A stretch of 64,000 nucleotides of DNA from Gordionus sp. m RMFG-2023 (lineage: Eukaryota; Nematomorpha; Gordioida; Chordodea; Parachordodidae): the NCBI RefSeq assembly GCF_954871325.1, contig NC_088779.1, positions 27,886,869 to 27,950,868 of the forward strand, read 5' to 3'. Shown here in pieces: positions 12,244 to 26,400 of this stretch (positions are counted from its first letter, which is position 1; every line of letters begins with the position of its first letter). Both the position numbers and the translations under genes were made by a program. A model generated the notes under the pieces. The model was not told the origin of the DNA. It saw only the letters and a program-made list of their open reading frames with translations, and did no database searches.

Positions 12244-12311
12244 GCAATATAATATTTAAAGCAATATAATATTTAAAGCAATATAATATTTAAAGCAATA
12301 TAATATTTATA
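12244..12311. repeat. 17-bp tandem repeat, four units
   Basis: GCAATATAATATTTAAA starts at 12244, 12261, 12278 and 12295, with an exact 17-bp period. It lies just outside the right arm of the palindrome. Confidence 0.9.
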
Positions 12312-12404
12312 TTTTAATTAATCGCTTTTTATTTGTAAATTGATTCTATAAAAGTATAATAAATTGAAAAAAGTTATGTCGAAATGTGTTATTTTAATTA
12401 AAAT

Positions 12405-12608
12405 TAGTGTTGTTAATCAATTTGAGCCGATATGGCTAACTCAATATATTAGCCAGAAAATTATGCAAGCCTGAAAATTTTGCCCATGGATGATACAAAG
12501 GTTCAGACATTATTCGCGAAATCTCTAGGCTTGAGCAATATTTTTGGCTAAAATATTGAGTTAGCTGTTTATAAAAATCGGCTCAAATTGAGCCGTTAAA
12601 CAACACTA
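12405..12608. mobile_element. hAT MITE, TAGTGTTGTTAAA family
   Basis: The left end is TAGTGTTGTTAATCAATTTG and the right end CAAATTGAGCCGTTAAACAACACTA. Flanks ATTAAAAT and ATTAGGAT match at 6 of 8 positions, consistent with a decayed 8-bp duplication. Confidence 0.75.
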
Positions 12609-12659
12609 ATTAGGATGATCAATAATTCTATGAATTTTATATTATAAGAAAAACAAATA

Positions 12660-12715
12660 TGATTTTTAAGATAAACCCGGACCCCCTCTAAGGAAAATTC
12701 CTAGCTACGCCACTG
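12660..12715. mobile_element. Solo right end of a CAGTGGCGTAG-type hAT
   Basis: The sequence ends CTAGCTACGCCACTG and is preceded by a CCGGACCCCCTCT block, as is usual for this hAT terminus. No matching left end was found nearby, so this looks like a truncated remnant. It shares the terminus of the element at 399-2897. Confidence 0.5.
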
Positions 12716-12730
12716 TTCCTAATAAATAAA

Positions 12731-14094
12731 ATTATAAATAAAATGCAAATTTTAAAGAAAATTCAAGCGGATATTTTTTAAAACAACTTAAAAATAGTGT
12801 ACCAAAAATAGTAAATAGAATGGTATACTTTAAGACACATTTATAACGTTCAAATAATTTAAAACAACAATATATTTCCCATCATGGAAAATATGATTCG
12901 CAAAAATTTTTGTTTCTTCATAAAAACATTTTTATTGATAATTTTTTTCCCATAAAACTGATAACCCCTCTCCCCCCGCCCCCCCTCACACCCATTTAAT
13001 TTTTATTTTATAAAATCATTTCACAAATTCTTTTTTATAAAAAGTGCATGAAAATAAAATCCTAAAATTCTAACGAATAAATAAATATTATAGCCACATT
13101 TAATTTTTTTTTGATCAAATTTTCTTTATAAAATGAATTTTATTTTAAATATTACAAATATAAAATAATATTGGGAAGGCTCAAAGAATTTTAAGAATTA
13201 AGTCCAGTATATTGCAGTAGAAATTTCATATTGTCAAATCAAATAGTTGAAGACTTGATTTTATTTTTGAATTTATCAAAAATTATGAAGAGGATATTTT
13301 TATGGTATTTTCTATATTATATCATTCTTTGCTTCACTCATACATTTAAATTTTTACAAGATATGACAACATGAGAGAAATGTAATAAAATTAGCTGAAT
13401 CACTTCATGTAAATAAACTTTTCTCGAGCTATTTAATGAGACGTTCATGACATTTTATACCTTTAATATATATTTTTTATTTGATTTATTTATTTAATAA
13501 TTCAAAAAATTTCAAATTATTAATAAATTCTAAACTAATTTTATATACAATATTCTAAAAAACAAATTTTTCATTTTACTCATTTTATGCCTTTTCCTCT
13601 AATCTTCATAATGCCCTGTTCTAGCTCCATGAAGTTACCTACGAAATTTCTAGCTATATCTCGGGAATGAATGTATTAAATGTATTGGTCCAAGAAACAT
13701 TACTGGATAAAAAACTAATTTGCGTTAATTAATACTAATTTCAAAAACTTGATGAGAAAATTCTTGGCTAATTGAGGAAGGAAGGAAAGAAAGAAGAGAA
13801 TGAAAGAAAGAAAATGTGGTGTTGTAACAATTCTGTATCTTTTTTTGACTAAATATTAAAAAGAAAAAGAAAACGCTGTTTGATCGAAAAAACGTTATTA
13901 TTTTTCACCTAGGTATATACATGCCAATGGAAACCTTCATTAAAATGCATTAATTAACCGTATTAATTATAATGGTCATTGAGACGATAATATATCATAT
14001 ACATAAAAAAATTAATAATGTATTTTGTAATTTTAAATGAAGCACGTTACATAAATTATCCATATAGTTATATTATATACCTACATTTTATAAT
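12731..14094. other. AT-rich intergenic stretch 3-prime of the hyaluronidase gene
   Basis: A CCCCTCTCCCCCCGCCCCCC tract lies at 12965-12984 and a GA-rich patch at about 13775-13810. No conserved coding pattern is recognised. Decayed transposon sequence is possible at 13170-13450 but cannot be supported. Confidence 0.4.
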
Positions 14095-17000
14095 TTAATT
14101 ATTTTCGTCACAATTTTTCCCTCGCCAAGCGGTTTTGCAGCGGCATTTATAACGGGAAGAATAAATCCTAATTTGCCAATAATTTTTATCATTTAAACTG
14201 GTAATATATTGTCTCAATTGTTCTTCCGTCAAATGTCGATTATCATAGAAATGATCTAAGATACATTTACCATTACCGTTACAATTTATATCGCTACAAC
14301 CTAAATTGTAAAAATGATGTATTTATTATACTTAAAATCTTAGGCTTACTTTTAGCGTATTTAATGATATTCATTGCTGTAGGTCCTATTACAGACTTAA
14401 CGTATTTATTAACTAATGAACAATTTCCGATGTTGTCTGAGGAATCCCAGATGATCTTCGAGAAAAAAAATAGATATTTATATTGACATAACTAAATATT
14501 GGTTTAACTGTAAAGTGTCAACAGCAATATCATTTATATCGTTTTCTAAATAAATATAATAATCGAGAATAATTAGAGGAAATATTAGTTTTTAAATTAA
14601 GATAAAATAATAGATTCTGTAAATACCATTCCATCGGTTCCCATATCGAACGCCATTCTCATAAGTATTCCATACTCGTTGGGAGAGACGAAAGACGGAA
14701 ATTTTTCATGGGTGTAATGATATCGGGAATATGGGAAAACCGGAATTTCTCCCTTTTGTCTGTTATTAGACACTTTTAAAGCCTCGTGCATTGCTAATAA
14801 ATAATTGATCAATATAACATACATATAGCAAAAAATAAAATAAACTTGTCGATCCGAATTTTCGCAACTTTTCTGAGCTATGTATATAGTTTTATTTTGA
14901 CACATTGTGTCCATAATATCATAGAGCCCCCTCCCCTATAAAAATTTTTAATTTAAAGTAGATACAATTTTCCTTTGCCTCTATAAAAAACCTATAAGTA
15001 TCAATTTTTTATATTTGTTTAATTGCTTCATTTTACCGAAACAACTACCAAGAGAGGAGTTCTAGTGTGTAAAGGAGATAAGATTATAATTGCCATACAA
15101 TCCAGTTATTTATTTGAAGCTTTCGCCTGGGAGAACTTGGCAGACATCATTTATATGAAAACACAATATTTAAAGGTAAGAGACCGGGTGCTTCTCTCCC
15201 ATTTTTTAAAAAATATCTTTAATAGCCACCTATTCCACCCCTTTAAGATATATAGAGATGAAATTTTTCCTACCCCCCCCCCCCCCCCGTTCCTGCTAAA
15301 ATTTTATGCAGCGGATGTAATTGTGAGATGGGATTATACGATTGGCCCAGTGTATTGAGAGTGATACTAACAAGTGTTTTCCAAACAATCATTGACGTGA
15401 TCCAGCAATTTGGTGAAATGGTTTATAAGATAATATTGGGAATTTTGTTATTGAGAATCTTAGGGAATGGAGGAGGAGGTATTAGAAATTATCGTTTTTT
15501 CTTCTTCTAAGAGAAGAAGTTCAATAGTAGAGCTGAGGATTTCGAGACGTTCATATCTTATTTAGCGTTAAATAATTGGGTTGGAATATCTACAATCCTT
15601 AAAATCAACTGAAATATTCGAAAAACATCCCTATCTTTTAATCCTAGGTTGCCGGGATTTATATAAGATGGGATGGGAGAAGGGATTTATTATGGTTAAA
15701 TTTTAAAAAAAAATGAAACATAAAAGATTGAAAATTGCATTATTTAAAAAAAAAATAACCTTTAAGATTGTACAACAATCGTTCCGTCATGTCAGGTAAT
15801 GATAGGCGATTAGGATACACACTCGGGTAAAGCGCGCTACTGGCTTCATAAAGCCATGATAATTCTCTAGTTTGATTTGTTATAATTTTATCCTCGTTAG
15901 GAGAATTCCATTTTCTTGAAAATATATAAATATTGGAGTTAAATATGGCACACAGGGTTTAATAAAAATATTGAGAAATGTGAAAATATTTTTTCAAAAA
16001 AAATGCGATGTTTTTTTAGAATGAATAAAGAATTCTTTCAAATTATTAGAAAGTTTCCACTATTAAATCAATTACCTGGATCCTCTGGGATAGCTGTAGA
16101 AGCCCCATTTTGCCTTGGGTCTGAGCTGAGTGAGAAGCTCCAAGGTTCTCTCGAAAAATTGCCGAGTCGCTGAATTATATTCTTCCTTTACCAAATTTTT
16201 ATTTATCCCAATGGAGACATTTTTATCCTTCCCCTTTTCATTGTGATACTTAAGAATTTCTTCCTAACAAAAAACAATAATTAAAAAAAATTATGACTTA
16301 TCAATAAGGAATGGGATCTTTTTTTTTAATGGAAGAGATTTAACATCAGAATTCGGAAACTATACCTATATTTGAATTAAGCACATTATTATAAACATGC
16401 AGGTTATATAAAAGTAAGTGAGGGAGGGGTGGCTTTGAAAAAAAATAAGCTTTATTTTCTAAAATAAACTCATTTGGAAGCATATGATATTGATTTTTTA
16501 TTTATTTACCCTGTATATATTATATGGGTGCCATTGAATATCTTCCCATCTGGTTCTGTATCTCTGAATATCCAAAACTCCAAAACCCTAAAATTCGATA
16601 TGAAGTTTTTGTTGAAAAAAATAAATTCAAATATTAGTTAAAAGTGTCGCGTGCTATTTTTGTAATAGAGTTTGGCTATTTTTTTTTTTTTAAAAAAACA
16701 TAAATTATATATAATTTTAAATTTATGAATGTTATAAAATATTATATATATAATTTATTTTTTAAAGATAGAAGTCTTAAAAATAAGATACGGGGTTTAA
16801 TGATTGTTACATTTAACTATTTTAAAAAAAAGGAGTTAATATTTTTCTAAACAGGTCTAAAGTCTTCAAAATCAATAAGCCATTGACGATTTTACCCCCA
16901 TCAAAAATTTTAATCCCCCTTTCCATACTCTCCACTAAATATTACCTATCTACGTCCTCCCTAACAAATCAAGGGAAAGGTAATCCAAATCATTAAGAAA

Positions 17001-17863
17001 AAATAGGCATTCCAAATCAAAACTTCCCACCTACATTTTATTAAATAGACAGCAATGTCATCATAATCTTGACCCTTCCTTCGTATCAGAAGTCCCTGCA
17101 CAGGACTGGTATTGTACCAGCATTCTATTTATTTTTGGTAACATCAGAAGCCTCTTTTTAATCCTCCAGGAAAAGACGGAGAGATAAAAAGAATACAAAC
17201 CTTTATTTCGATTAAGCATAATATTTTATTTAATAAATGATGGGAAGAAAAAGTGGAAATGTTTACAATGAGATTTTTGAAGAGTATTTTAGGGAAAGAA
17301 CCAAAGAGTTTAATCAATTATGACAAAAAAAGTCATGTTTTTTTTAAAATTTAGTCATTCTCAAGGAAATGTTTTATACCGAAATTACTGCTTAGACAAA
17401 TTTCAACTGAAATATAAATAGCTTTTAAAAAAAAAATTAAAATGTGTTATTATATAGAAGAATTATATCCTACCTTGAAATTGACATCTGGAATAATCTC
17501 TTCCACCGATTTTCTCACTCTTTCTAAATGAACACTCAAATTGGCCCTTTGCGGAATGCCGCCATTTATCATCTTTTCGCTATGACCGCCGACAGGCAAT
17601 ATCATAGGCCATTCGCCAAATTTTGTATCGTAAAATATATTGATCAAAGAACCGAACCATCTGTCTTCCGGATTAGCTTCTATACCGTATTTGTGCAGAT
17701 TCAAAGAGATATCGAAGGTGTCCTTACATATTTGTGTCGGAGAGTTCCATATTATTCTAAATATTTTATTTTCCGAGAATTGGGGTAGACATAATTCACC
17801 CAATCCTACGTTCCAAGCTGTTAAAAAAATTATAGGTAAAATATTTATAAATTTAAGGTTCAT
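14095..17863 (-). CDS. Hyaluronidase-like secreted protein (GH56) with EGF-like tail, 7 exons
   Basis: GH56 enzymes cut hyaluronan or chondroitin outside the cell or in lysosomes. Exons on the minus strand: 17863-17474, 16587-16510, 16263-16076, 15914-15760, 14793-14627, 14455-14350, 14300-14095 (stop at 14097-14095). Spliced length is 1290 nt, 429 aa, all GT/AG and in phase. Residues 1 to about 22 form a signal peptide (MNLKFINILPIIFLTAWNVG). Family blocks: IWNSPTQIC, KYGIEAN, INIFYD, NGGIPQRANLSVHLERV, LRPKAKWGFYSYP, ELSWLYEASSALYPSVY, IPVFPYSRYHYTH, IIWDSSDN. The last exon holds a six-cysteine EGF-like module. The catalytic motif is changed: where the family has Asp-x-Glu followed by an aromatic-Arg stretch, this protein reads LDIQRYRTRW, with Gln (codon 16566-16564) in place of the acid/base Glu. 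Two cysteines of the usual GFPDCY loop are also absent. Loss of activity is inferred, not shown. Confidence 0.94.
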
Positions 17864-18601
17864 TCTGAAATCTCGAATAAGAAAAGATTAAATTAATTTC
17901 TACATTTTTTTTTTGGAGATATATTTAAAAAAATAAACTAAATATAGAAGGAATTGTTTTTGTCTTAGGAGGCCTTGAAGAATTGTTAAAATCGGGTCAA
18001 GTATTTAAAAAAATCCCTGAAATTTCAATCTATTAAGATATAATAATATATTTTATTTATATAAAAATATCAATATAACCTTATTTTAAAGGATTAAATC
18101 AATTTTAGCAAATGTTGATTTAGAGCGCTAATCTTTATTATAAAACACCTGATTTGATTTCTTTCATAATATTCTTTTTTTAAAAAAAAACAAGTAATTT
18201 AATCATCCTTATTATACTAATCATAACTATTTTTTTGCTTATTATTTGAAAATAATTTATTACAATTTTTAGATTTTTTTTAAAACCATTATTTAATCTT
18301 CCAGGAGAATTTAATATGAATATTCCTTATGTTAAATCTGATTTCTGATTGATTATTTAAAAACAATTTTTTTTTATAACCATTCTATTTTCCTAAGCAA
18401 CATTAAGTGGTATCTTTACATAGAAATTCCAATTTTTAACAGGTTGTAACATATCTGAGTGCGGAACAGATGTCTAAAGTTAAACTATCTTCACTTTGTT
18501 AAACATTTAGGCCACTTTTTACCCAGTTAATATTTTTCGTATTTGTCATTCACATTTCAGGAATCTGACTTGCATTTTTATGGGTATAACTGTGTCAATG
18601 G

Positions 18602-18793
18602 TAGTGTTACTAAGCTGCTGGACTTAGCCAATTTTTAAATAAGATTCTACCCAAAATAATATAATGAATGAACTCGAGATTTCGTTAATAGATGGCCAAA
18701 CCAATCTTGCCACCTATAAGCAAAATTCTCAAGTTGCATAATATTTTTTGGGAAAATTAGCCGTTTTTAAAAAATCACCGTTTAACAAGACTA
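18602..18793. mobile_element. hAT MITE, TAGTGTTGTTAAA family, diverged
   Basis: The left end TAGTGTTACTAAG and right end TTTAACAAGACTA are decayed family termini, and CGAGATTTCGTTAATAGATG in the middle matches other copies. Flanks GTCAATGG and GTCAGTAG agree at 6 of 8 bases. Confidence 0.65.
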
Positions 18794-20899
18794 GTCAGTA
18801 GATGCGATGGTAATTGTCAAAATAAATAATTCAACCATGTTTTGGATTGGTAGTTCTAAAAAAAATAATAATACATATGTTAATGGTAAGATCGTGTTTT
18901 ATTTATAAGTCCTTTTTTTTTACTTTAGAATTTTTTTTTTACAAGATTAAGCCTTATATTAATTTTTAAAGAATTTTCAATCATATTTATTTTATACCTC
19001 AGTGTCCTCCCCCTTAAACCAATGTTGCTGAAAACCCCTAAGGAAACAGTAATTGAAATTAGACGGGGTAAGGAGTTACGAAGGCATTATTGTTATTTCA
19101 ATAAAATTAGAGAGGGCAGTAAATAGGAGCAGTTTTAATTATGATTTCCCTTTTTTGTTGCGAACTCTGATTTGATAAGAGGACAGGAAGGTATTGACTT
19201 AAGGGGATATAGAGATCTCTAGGAGGAACGCTATAAATCAAGCATCTGCATCTACTCCCTCTGAGGCGACCCGGATATTGATTTCCATTTTAATTGATGT
19301 TATTAAAACTTGTTTTTTTAAACACTTTTGGTTGAATTTCAAAATTAAATTAAAATATTAATGTTTTCATTGTATTATATAACTATGACGTCAATAGTAG
19401 CTCCCCCCCCCCAATTCACATCCCGGCTAAGTATAGAAAAATACAGCATATTTTATATACTTCATCGCCAATTAGCTAACTGTGAATTTAGGATTAGATT
19501 GACAATTTATTCATTAAAAAATATTTAAAAAAATATATATGTCGTAGGGATACGGAATCTTTAAAGATACATTATCCTAAATCTTTTTTTTTCAGCATCT
19601 GTTAGAAAGAAATGAGGATTTAGAAACATAAAAGCGGGACTGCTCGCGTCAGTCATTTTTGATTCTATGAAAATCTTAAAAGTTTTTTAATCAATATTTC
19701 TTTAGTTATATTTAGATTTCTACTAGCCTTCAAATAATTCATTGTCTTTTTAATGAAAAACTACTTAGGTAACGTTTGAAGAAAGGATTTCTAGCTCTAT
19801 AATAATCAAAAAGGTAATATAGTATAATTATCTGGCTCCATAAATGCTAGTCGAATGAAATATAATATTATACAAATTCAAAATTTGTAAAAAAAAATAG
19901 TTGATCGTAGTAACTACAAATAAATATTAAATGAAATTCTCACCATAATGTCTTACGAGTTTCAAAGGGGACTTGTGAAACTTTTATAATCAGCGGCATT
20001 TTCTCAATAATCGCAGATGAAAAACAAATTCTGATCATCCATTTATTGTAATCAAGGATATATTTACTTAGATATTCTAGACATTATTAAACGCATATGT
20101 CAATGCTATGATGAAATGGAAAGATATATGGTTTAAAAACATGTCTTCATACTGAAAAACAAAATTTAGAGCAATCTATGAACATTTTGCAGGAAGATTA
20201 ATTTAATACTATAGTAAAAATTGGTGACTTTATAGTGAAACATTAATTATTTTTTATTTGAGATTCTCCTAAACTCATTTAAAATTTTCGTTACATCCAA
20301 GATTAAAATGGTAGGTCAATTTTTAAGGGCACTTTGCCTTACGCATTCGGGTAACGAATAATATCGCTAAAATCAAGAGAAAGAAATTATGAAATAATAA
20401 TCAATAAAAATCATAAAATATTTATTAGAAATTATAAATACTTCGCAGTGAGGTTGCTACAAGAGCATAATATTCATTACACAAAATAAAAATTATTTAT
20501 TTCTTAAAAGAACGATATCATTATTTGAGTAGGTAAAAGTTGAAATGTTGAAATCCAAAATTTTTCATTATATTTTTAAAATGCTAAATATAAAATAGAA
20601 ATCTTGATAAAAATTATTGATAAAACAAGACAAGGAGAATGTTTCAAAATTTTTGAAGAGAAGTTAATTAGAAGCCATAGAAATTAAATTTAGAGGACCC
20701 CATTTTAAAGATAACGAAAAAATGCCTTTAAGATTCGAGGGAGGCTAGAATTTATCTTACCATTTTGGGTCAGTTAATGAATATTATTAACAAATTTATT
20801 ATAAAATTTTTGATCATATAATTCTTTAGAGGATATCGTAACCATATTAAAAGCACAAAGTAAGAAGGAAATTATTTCGATTTTTTCAGAGTATGTAAA

Positions 20900-21070
20900 A
20901 TTTATTAAAATGCTATCAACAATTCTCGCAAATACTTGTTCTGCAAGACCAACGTTTTCAAATATAACATGTCTCTTAAATCTTATTAACGTTCTACGGT
21001 GAAACAGCCATGCCTAAATCATATCGCAATTTTAAAAGTTAATAAAGAAGAAGTAAAAGAACTTGATTTA
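20900..21070 (+). pseudogene. Decayed hAT transposase C-terminal block
   Basis: The plus-strand frame LSTILANTCSARPTFSNITC resembles the hAT dimerisation segment (usual form TIPVNTCSAERSFSCLKR), with the Glu-Arg-Ser-Phe core eroded. Neighbouring sequence from about 20700 may belong to the same element, but no ends were found. Confidence 0.4.
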
Positions 21071-23491
21071 GATGTGATAAAACTTATATTATATCATTCA
21101 CAAAATATCAAAATTACAAGCCTTTATTCTATTTTTTTTCTACAATTAAAATTAAAATTTTCCTTCAAGTTTTAAAAATATCTTTGAAAAGAGTTTCAGC
21201 TCCTTAGATATTATAACAAGTCTCCTCCTCTGCCCAATAAATTAATGGATAAATAATTTCTTGTTACAAATATCTCACCTACTTCTCCCAAAGTTTTAGA
21301 GGTGCTGAGAAGAAAATCTCCCAAAAACGTCAAATATTTTATTGCTATTATAACCTTGATTATTAAACATTTTGAAAAATATTTTTCCCCACCCTTACTC
21401 TGTTTTATACTTTTGCCGTATAGGTTAATTAACATTCCAGTTAGAGTTTTCCACATCATATCATACCAAACATAAACCTAGTGATAATATCGTTTTTGAA
21501 TCTCAACAAGCCATTGAGTCTATATCAAAACATCATCTGGCAGTAATGGCATTAAAGCAATTTTCCTCCATGATAGTATTAACATAAATTATCTAATATT
21601 AATTTTTTGTATCACATAATTTTAAATCTGCTGCTAGAAGTTCCAATCCTTAAACCTATCATTCCTTTAATCTTTGGGGCTCAGTTAATTCCTAAAAAAA
21701 TATGGTGGGATTGCATTGCTGTTGATTCATCATTTCCGTTTTCTAAAATCATAGTCAGGCATTTAAAATCAGCAACATCATCCCCATTTTAATCAATTAG
21801 GGTTTGATATGAATAGAGGAGCAGAGGCTGCAATGCAAGGCGACCTGAATGTTGCTAGCTACTGCAGATCCAAGTTTATTTTTCCTTAAAATTGATCTTA
21901 ATAATGCTTTTATTAACTTTTAAAAATAAATTATTCACATATTCTGCAAAGCTGCTCCCAGCCTATCTATTTAAAATTACCTGACAAAATTAATCTTTCT
22001 TGTGATGATATACAACAAGGTAACCCATTGAATCCACCGCTAGCTATTAATAATCTTATACCCCTTACAGGTTTATCTCATAACATGTCAAAGTCGTAAT
22101 TTTCTTCCACCAATTCAATTATATCAATCCTCTCTTTTAAATGGTATTCCATCTAGGAACCTACTTATCTTGGTTCTCCAATTAGTAGTGCGAGCAACGT
22201 CTACATGACAAGATGTTTACTGAATGCAACCCTCAAAACTCTATGTCTACCCCCCTAAAAATGCGTTCCCGTTACTAATTACATGTTTTTAATTATACTG
22301 ATATTCATTTCATAAATTTTAAAAAGAATAACATAAATTATAACTATCGAAATATTGCAAATATAAAAGAGTTATTATTTAAAACATGAATTCAATTAAA
22401 AACCACCTCTTTTACAATAAATGCATTATTAGAGCATATTGTTTGATAATATGAGCTGAGTGTCTCAAAAATGAACTACGAAAACGAAACAAAGAAAACT
22501 TACCCCCAATCAAATATATATATAAAAAAAAACTCCCTAACTTACAGAAAGACCTTCTTACTAACTCTTAGACTTGGTAAAATTTCCACAACAGATGATT
22601 ACAAACGGTTTTTATTTAAAAGATTCAAATTATTTAAAATCATAAAAATCATTTTTTTATTTGAAAAAAGAATTTATCATCGTATAAAAAAATAATGATA
22701 TGTAAAAAAAATATATATCAAAAATCAAAGTTTTAATGATTGACATTTTTTTAATATACATAAAAAAAATGTTATAATTTACAACACCGAGAATGTCTAA
22801 CCTTTTAAAATAAAAAAGAGAGCAAAATTTTTATTTCGAAAATAATGTCTATGATTATTTGCAACACATATTTTTGGTCGATAAAAAACAAATCATTGTA
22901 TTATAATGGTCTATAATAAAATGATTAATTTTTACAGCAATATATTTTGTCCTATTTCATTTAAAAATTTAATAGAAAACCCCCCAATAAATTTATACTA
23001 CCCCTTTTAAATGCGCCTACCTAACCCTTCCCCTTTATAAAAATTCCGTGCAAACTGTTGCTACACCCCCCCTTCCCTCCGTTCATGTAGATGCTGCCTG
23101 GGACAGCAATTAAGATCTTTTTAGGAAAAACATATTCTAAATCGAGTAGAAATACAACTAATTTTAAATGAATTATTAATATACTATGAGATTTGCTCCA
23201 ATTTTTTATTACAACTACAAGATCGTCCAAGCCTGAGTTGCATATCCTCATGCTTATAAAATTTTCAGATAAATCGTGGCTCCAAGCCTATCTTCCATGC
23301 AAACATGGCTGAACTGCTATATTACATTAAATTTATTGAAGGCAAACTCCTTCTTAAATCGATCACTACCCTTTTCAAAAAATTTCGCTTTGCTTAAAAA
23401 TATTTTTTTTTATTACCTAACACCTTTTGTATATATAATCTTCCTACGACAAAAATTTTTTTTAAAGGTTTTTCTTTCATTTCACGTTTTT

Positions 23492-26400
23492 ATGACATTT
23501 CAAAATAATTCAACCCATGAAAGGAGAGTTCGACAGATCTATGGTATATCTATTTTACGAATATCTTATCTTAAAAGCTTTAATTCCTTTTAATTTACAA
23601 AATAATTTATGTTTAGTAGTTATTAGTTTTATATGTAAATCTAAATAGCTTATTTAATCAATACATTATCATTTTGAAAACATTTATTTTAGATAGTTTG
23701 GATAGTGGTAATCCAAAGAAAGCGATTCAAGAGGCAGATAAATTATTAAAAAAACAAAAAGACGCATTAGATGCTAAGGTTATATTATAAATTATTTTAA
23801 TTTAAAGTTTTAATATTACAATGTCTATTCTATTCGTTAATATAAATATATATATTTTTTAAAGAATTTATATGAAATTAAACCTTTTTATTATTTACAC
23901 CATTTAATAATTTAGATATCTAATTTTTAATTAGGAAAAATTGCAAAAATAATTTATTAATATATTTATAATCTATAATCATACCTTTATTTTGTATGAA
24001 TTTTGATGCACAATAGGCACTCAAGGCTTTAGCTTACATTAGATTGTGCAAATTCAAGGAGTGCACAGAAATCCTAAATGAGCTTGAAGCTGATAAACCC
24101 ACAGAAGACTCCACTCTTCATGCATTAAGTCTATGTTTCAGGGAACTTAATAAACGTATTGCTTACTGCATATATTTTTTTAAAATAATTGTTTAAAATT
24201 GAATTAAATTAGGTTTGATTCCATATTTTCTAATCATAATAATTGTAAGGTTTTGGAAATATACCTTTCTAACACATTTTATTATACATCCAATCTTCGA
24301 TAAATTTAATGAAAATTATATTTTACATCAAATTTTTATTGATGTAATTTTTTATTCTTTTTAGTTCATTCCAATTAAATGTCTTCAAAACTTAACCCCG
24401 TCCAAAAATCCAATAGGTCAGGAAATGGAGATTATTTTTTATTTTGGTTTGGGGCATATCTGGAAATGATTTTTTGTTTGGAAATTTTGAATTAATCAGT
24501 GATAACAATACAAAATGGTCCAATTTTATATTATTTTTTAATTTTAGATTATTTTCTTATAACATACCAAAGACCTGCAAAGGTGCCAATTGCATTGCCA
24601 ACCCACATTTGTCAAAAAAATTTTGGCTAGACCTGGATGTTTTTAAAAATAAAATTTTCAACCCAGTCTGTTGGGTTATGATAATATAGGAAATATGGGA
24701 AGTGAATGAATGTGATGCATTATTCAATTGTACAACAATTTTAAAATATATTTTATTTAATCTATTTATTAATAATATACAATAATCATGATTTAAGCCT
24801 GCCCTAAATTTATAGGGAAAATTTTTTTTAAAGGGTTTATTCAAAAATTTTACAGCCTAGGCCAGACCAGGTCTATAGGTTTCTACAATATACTCAAAAA
24901 ATAAGTAAAAAATTTTTTAATATTTTGATTTTTTGATCTTGTTAGGCTGTGAATATAAAATTAATTTGTTCTAGTTATGATAGGTGGGAATTAAAATTTT
25001 TGGGATCATGGGAAAAAAGGCTTTTCTTTTCATGGGCTGGGTAGGGTCAAAATTTTTTTGACACCTTTAGATCCCTAATCCCAATTCTAATATCTTGACT
25101 CACAATATTTTCTAATTAATTTTCCCCTAGAAATTCATTTGATTGACTACTTTTATTTAAAATTTATTGCATTTTATTTATTTTTTAAATAATTTCATAG
25201 AAGGTTATTTATGAACAAAAATGGATAAAAATAATATTACAAAAAAGGGTTAATTTTTATTGATTTAAATCTGACATTTTACTGTAAATAAAAAAAATAA
25301 TTTTTATTATAAAGCCCCTATTGCATTTAAAATTCAATTAATTACTTTTTTTTAAATATTAAATAATATGGATATGGCATATATTTATAGAAAGGATTAT
25401 ATTCATTCATTCAATACCATCAATCTAATTATTTTTTTGAAATCAAGAATAAAAAAATGTAAATACGAATAATAATACCTGGTAGAAACCATTAAAACAG
25501 AGTTGTAATTATGTTTAGACCAGTCAACACGCCACATACGAGACATTTTATTGATCGTCGTATTTATGAGAGGAAATATATATATATAATCATATATAAA
25601 TAGATGCCTTTTCAACACAATTGGTGTTTACGTATCAATGCCAATTGATGACCAAAACGTACAATATAAATCAATAGGTTAAGCCGCAAATTTGGCTTCC
25701 AGTTTTGGAGATCTTATTCTGCATCATGAAATTTAATACTTCAGAAGTGGATCACTCGTAATCAAATCTAGTAAAAAAAACAATCAATTACCAGTTTTAT
25801 TATTCTACATCAATGCTGCTAATATGCATGCAGAAATTCGTTAAATAATTGATGGCTTCTAGGTCTTTTAAAAAGAAAAAAAAACATTATTACTTAATGG
25901 CTATTCAGTTCATCTCCAAGATTAAGTGTTGTTAAACAGCTGAATTTTTCATTAAACCGCTAACCCAATATTTTAGCCTCCAAAAAAATATTATGAACGT
26001 CGTGATTTCCTTAATAGATGTCCTAAACATTTCTTACTATCTATGAGCAAATCTCCATGGTTGTGTAATTTTTTTTGGCTAAAATATTGGGTTTACCGTT
26101 TTTAATGAAAAAAAATTTAGACCTTCGATAACACTATCGAGAAGTCTTAGAAGATTAAAAATATTGATTAGAATTGTTTCCGATCCACAAATTATATTTT
26201 TCTCCCGATCCAATTAACCAATATTGATTAGCGGATATCGGATCGAGTGAATAACGGATCGAGCGGATTTGCGCAGCTCGAAATATGGGGGAACAAATGT
26301 TTCGGTATTTTTTTTAAAGATAATCATTTGTCAAATGCTCAGCCTCAAATGTGTTGCAAAAAATTTTTGGTTCAACTTATCACTCGTTTTTTTTGAATAA

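Larger units (their letters stand above)
17864..23491. other. 5.6-kb divergent intergenic region between hyaluronidase and NAA25
   Basis: The two genes point away from each other, so both promoters should lie here, but no motif can be named. Contents I can support are one MITE (18602-18793) and a decayed hAT C-terminal block (about 20900-21070). The remainder is AT-rich with a CCCCCCCCCC run at about 19405. Several short open frames (for example 23021-23251 minus) match no family I recognise. Confidence 0.45.

Noticed and set aside
15023-15510. Plus-strand open frames of 111 and 60 aa
   Set aside because: They fall antisense in the intron between hyaluronidase exons 4 and 5, contain homopolymer C and show no family resemblance.
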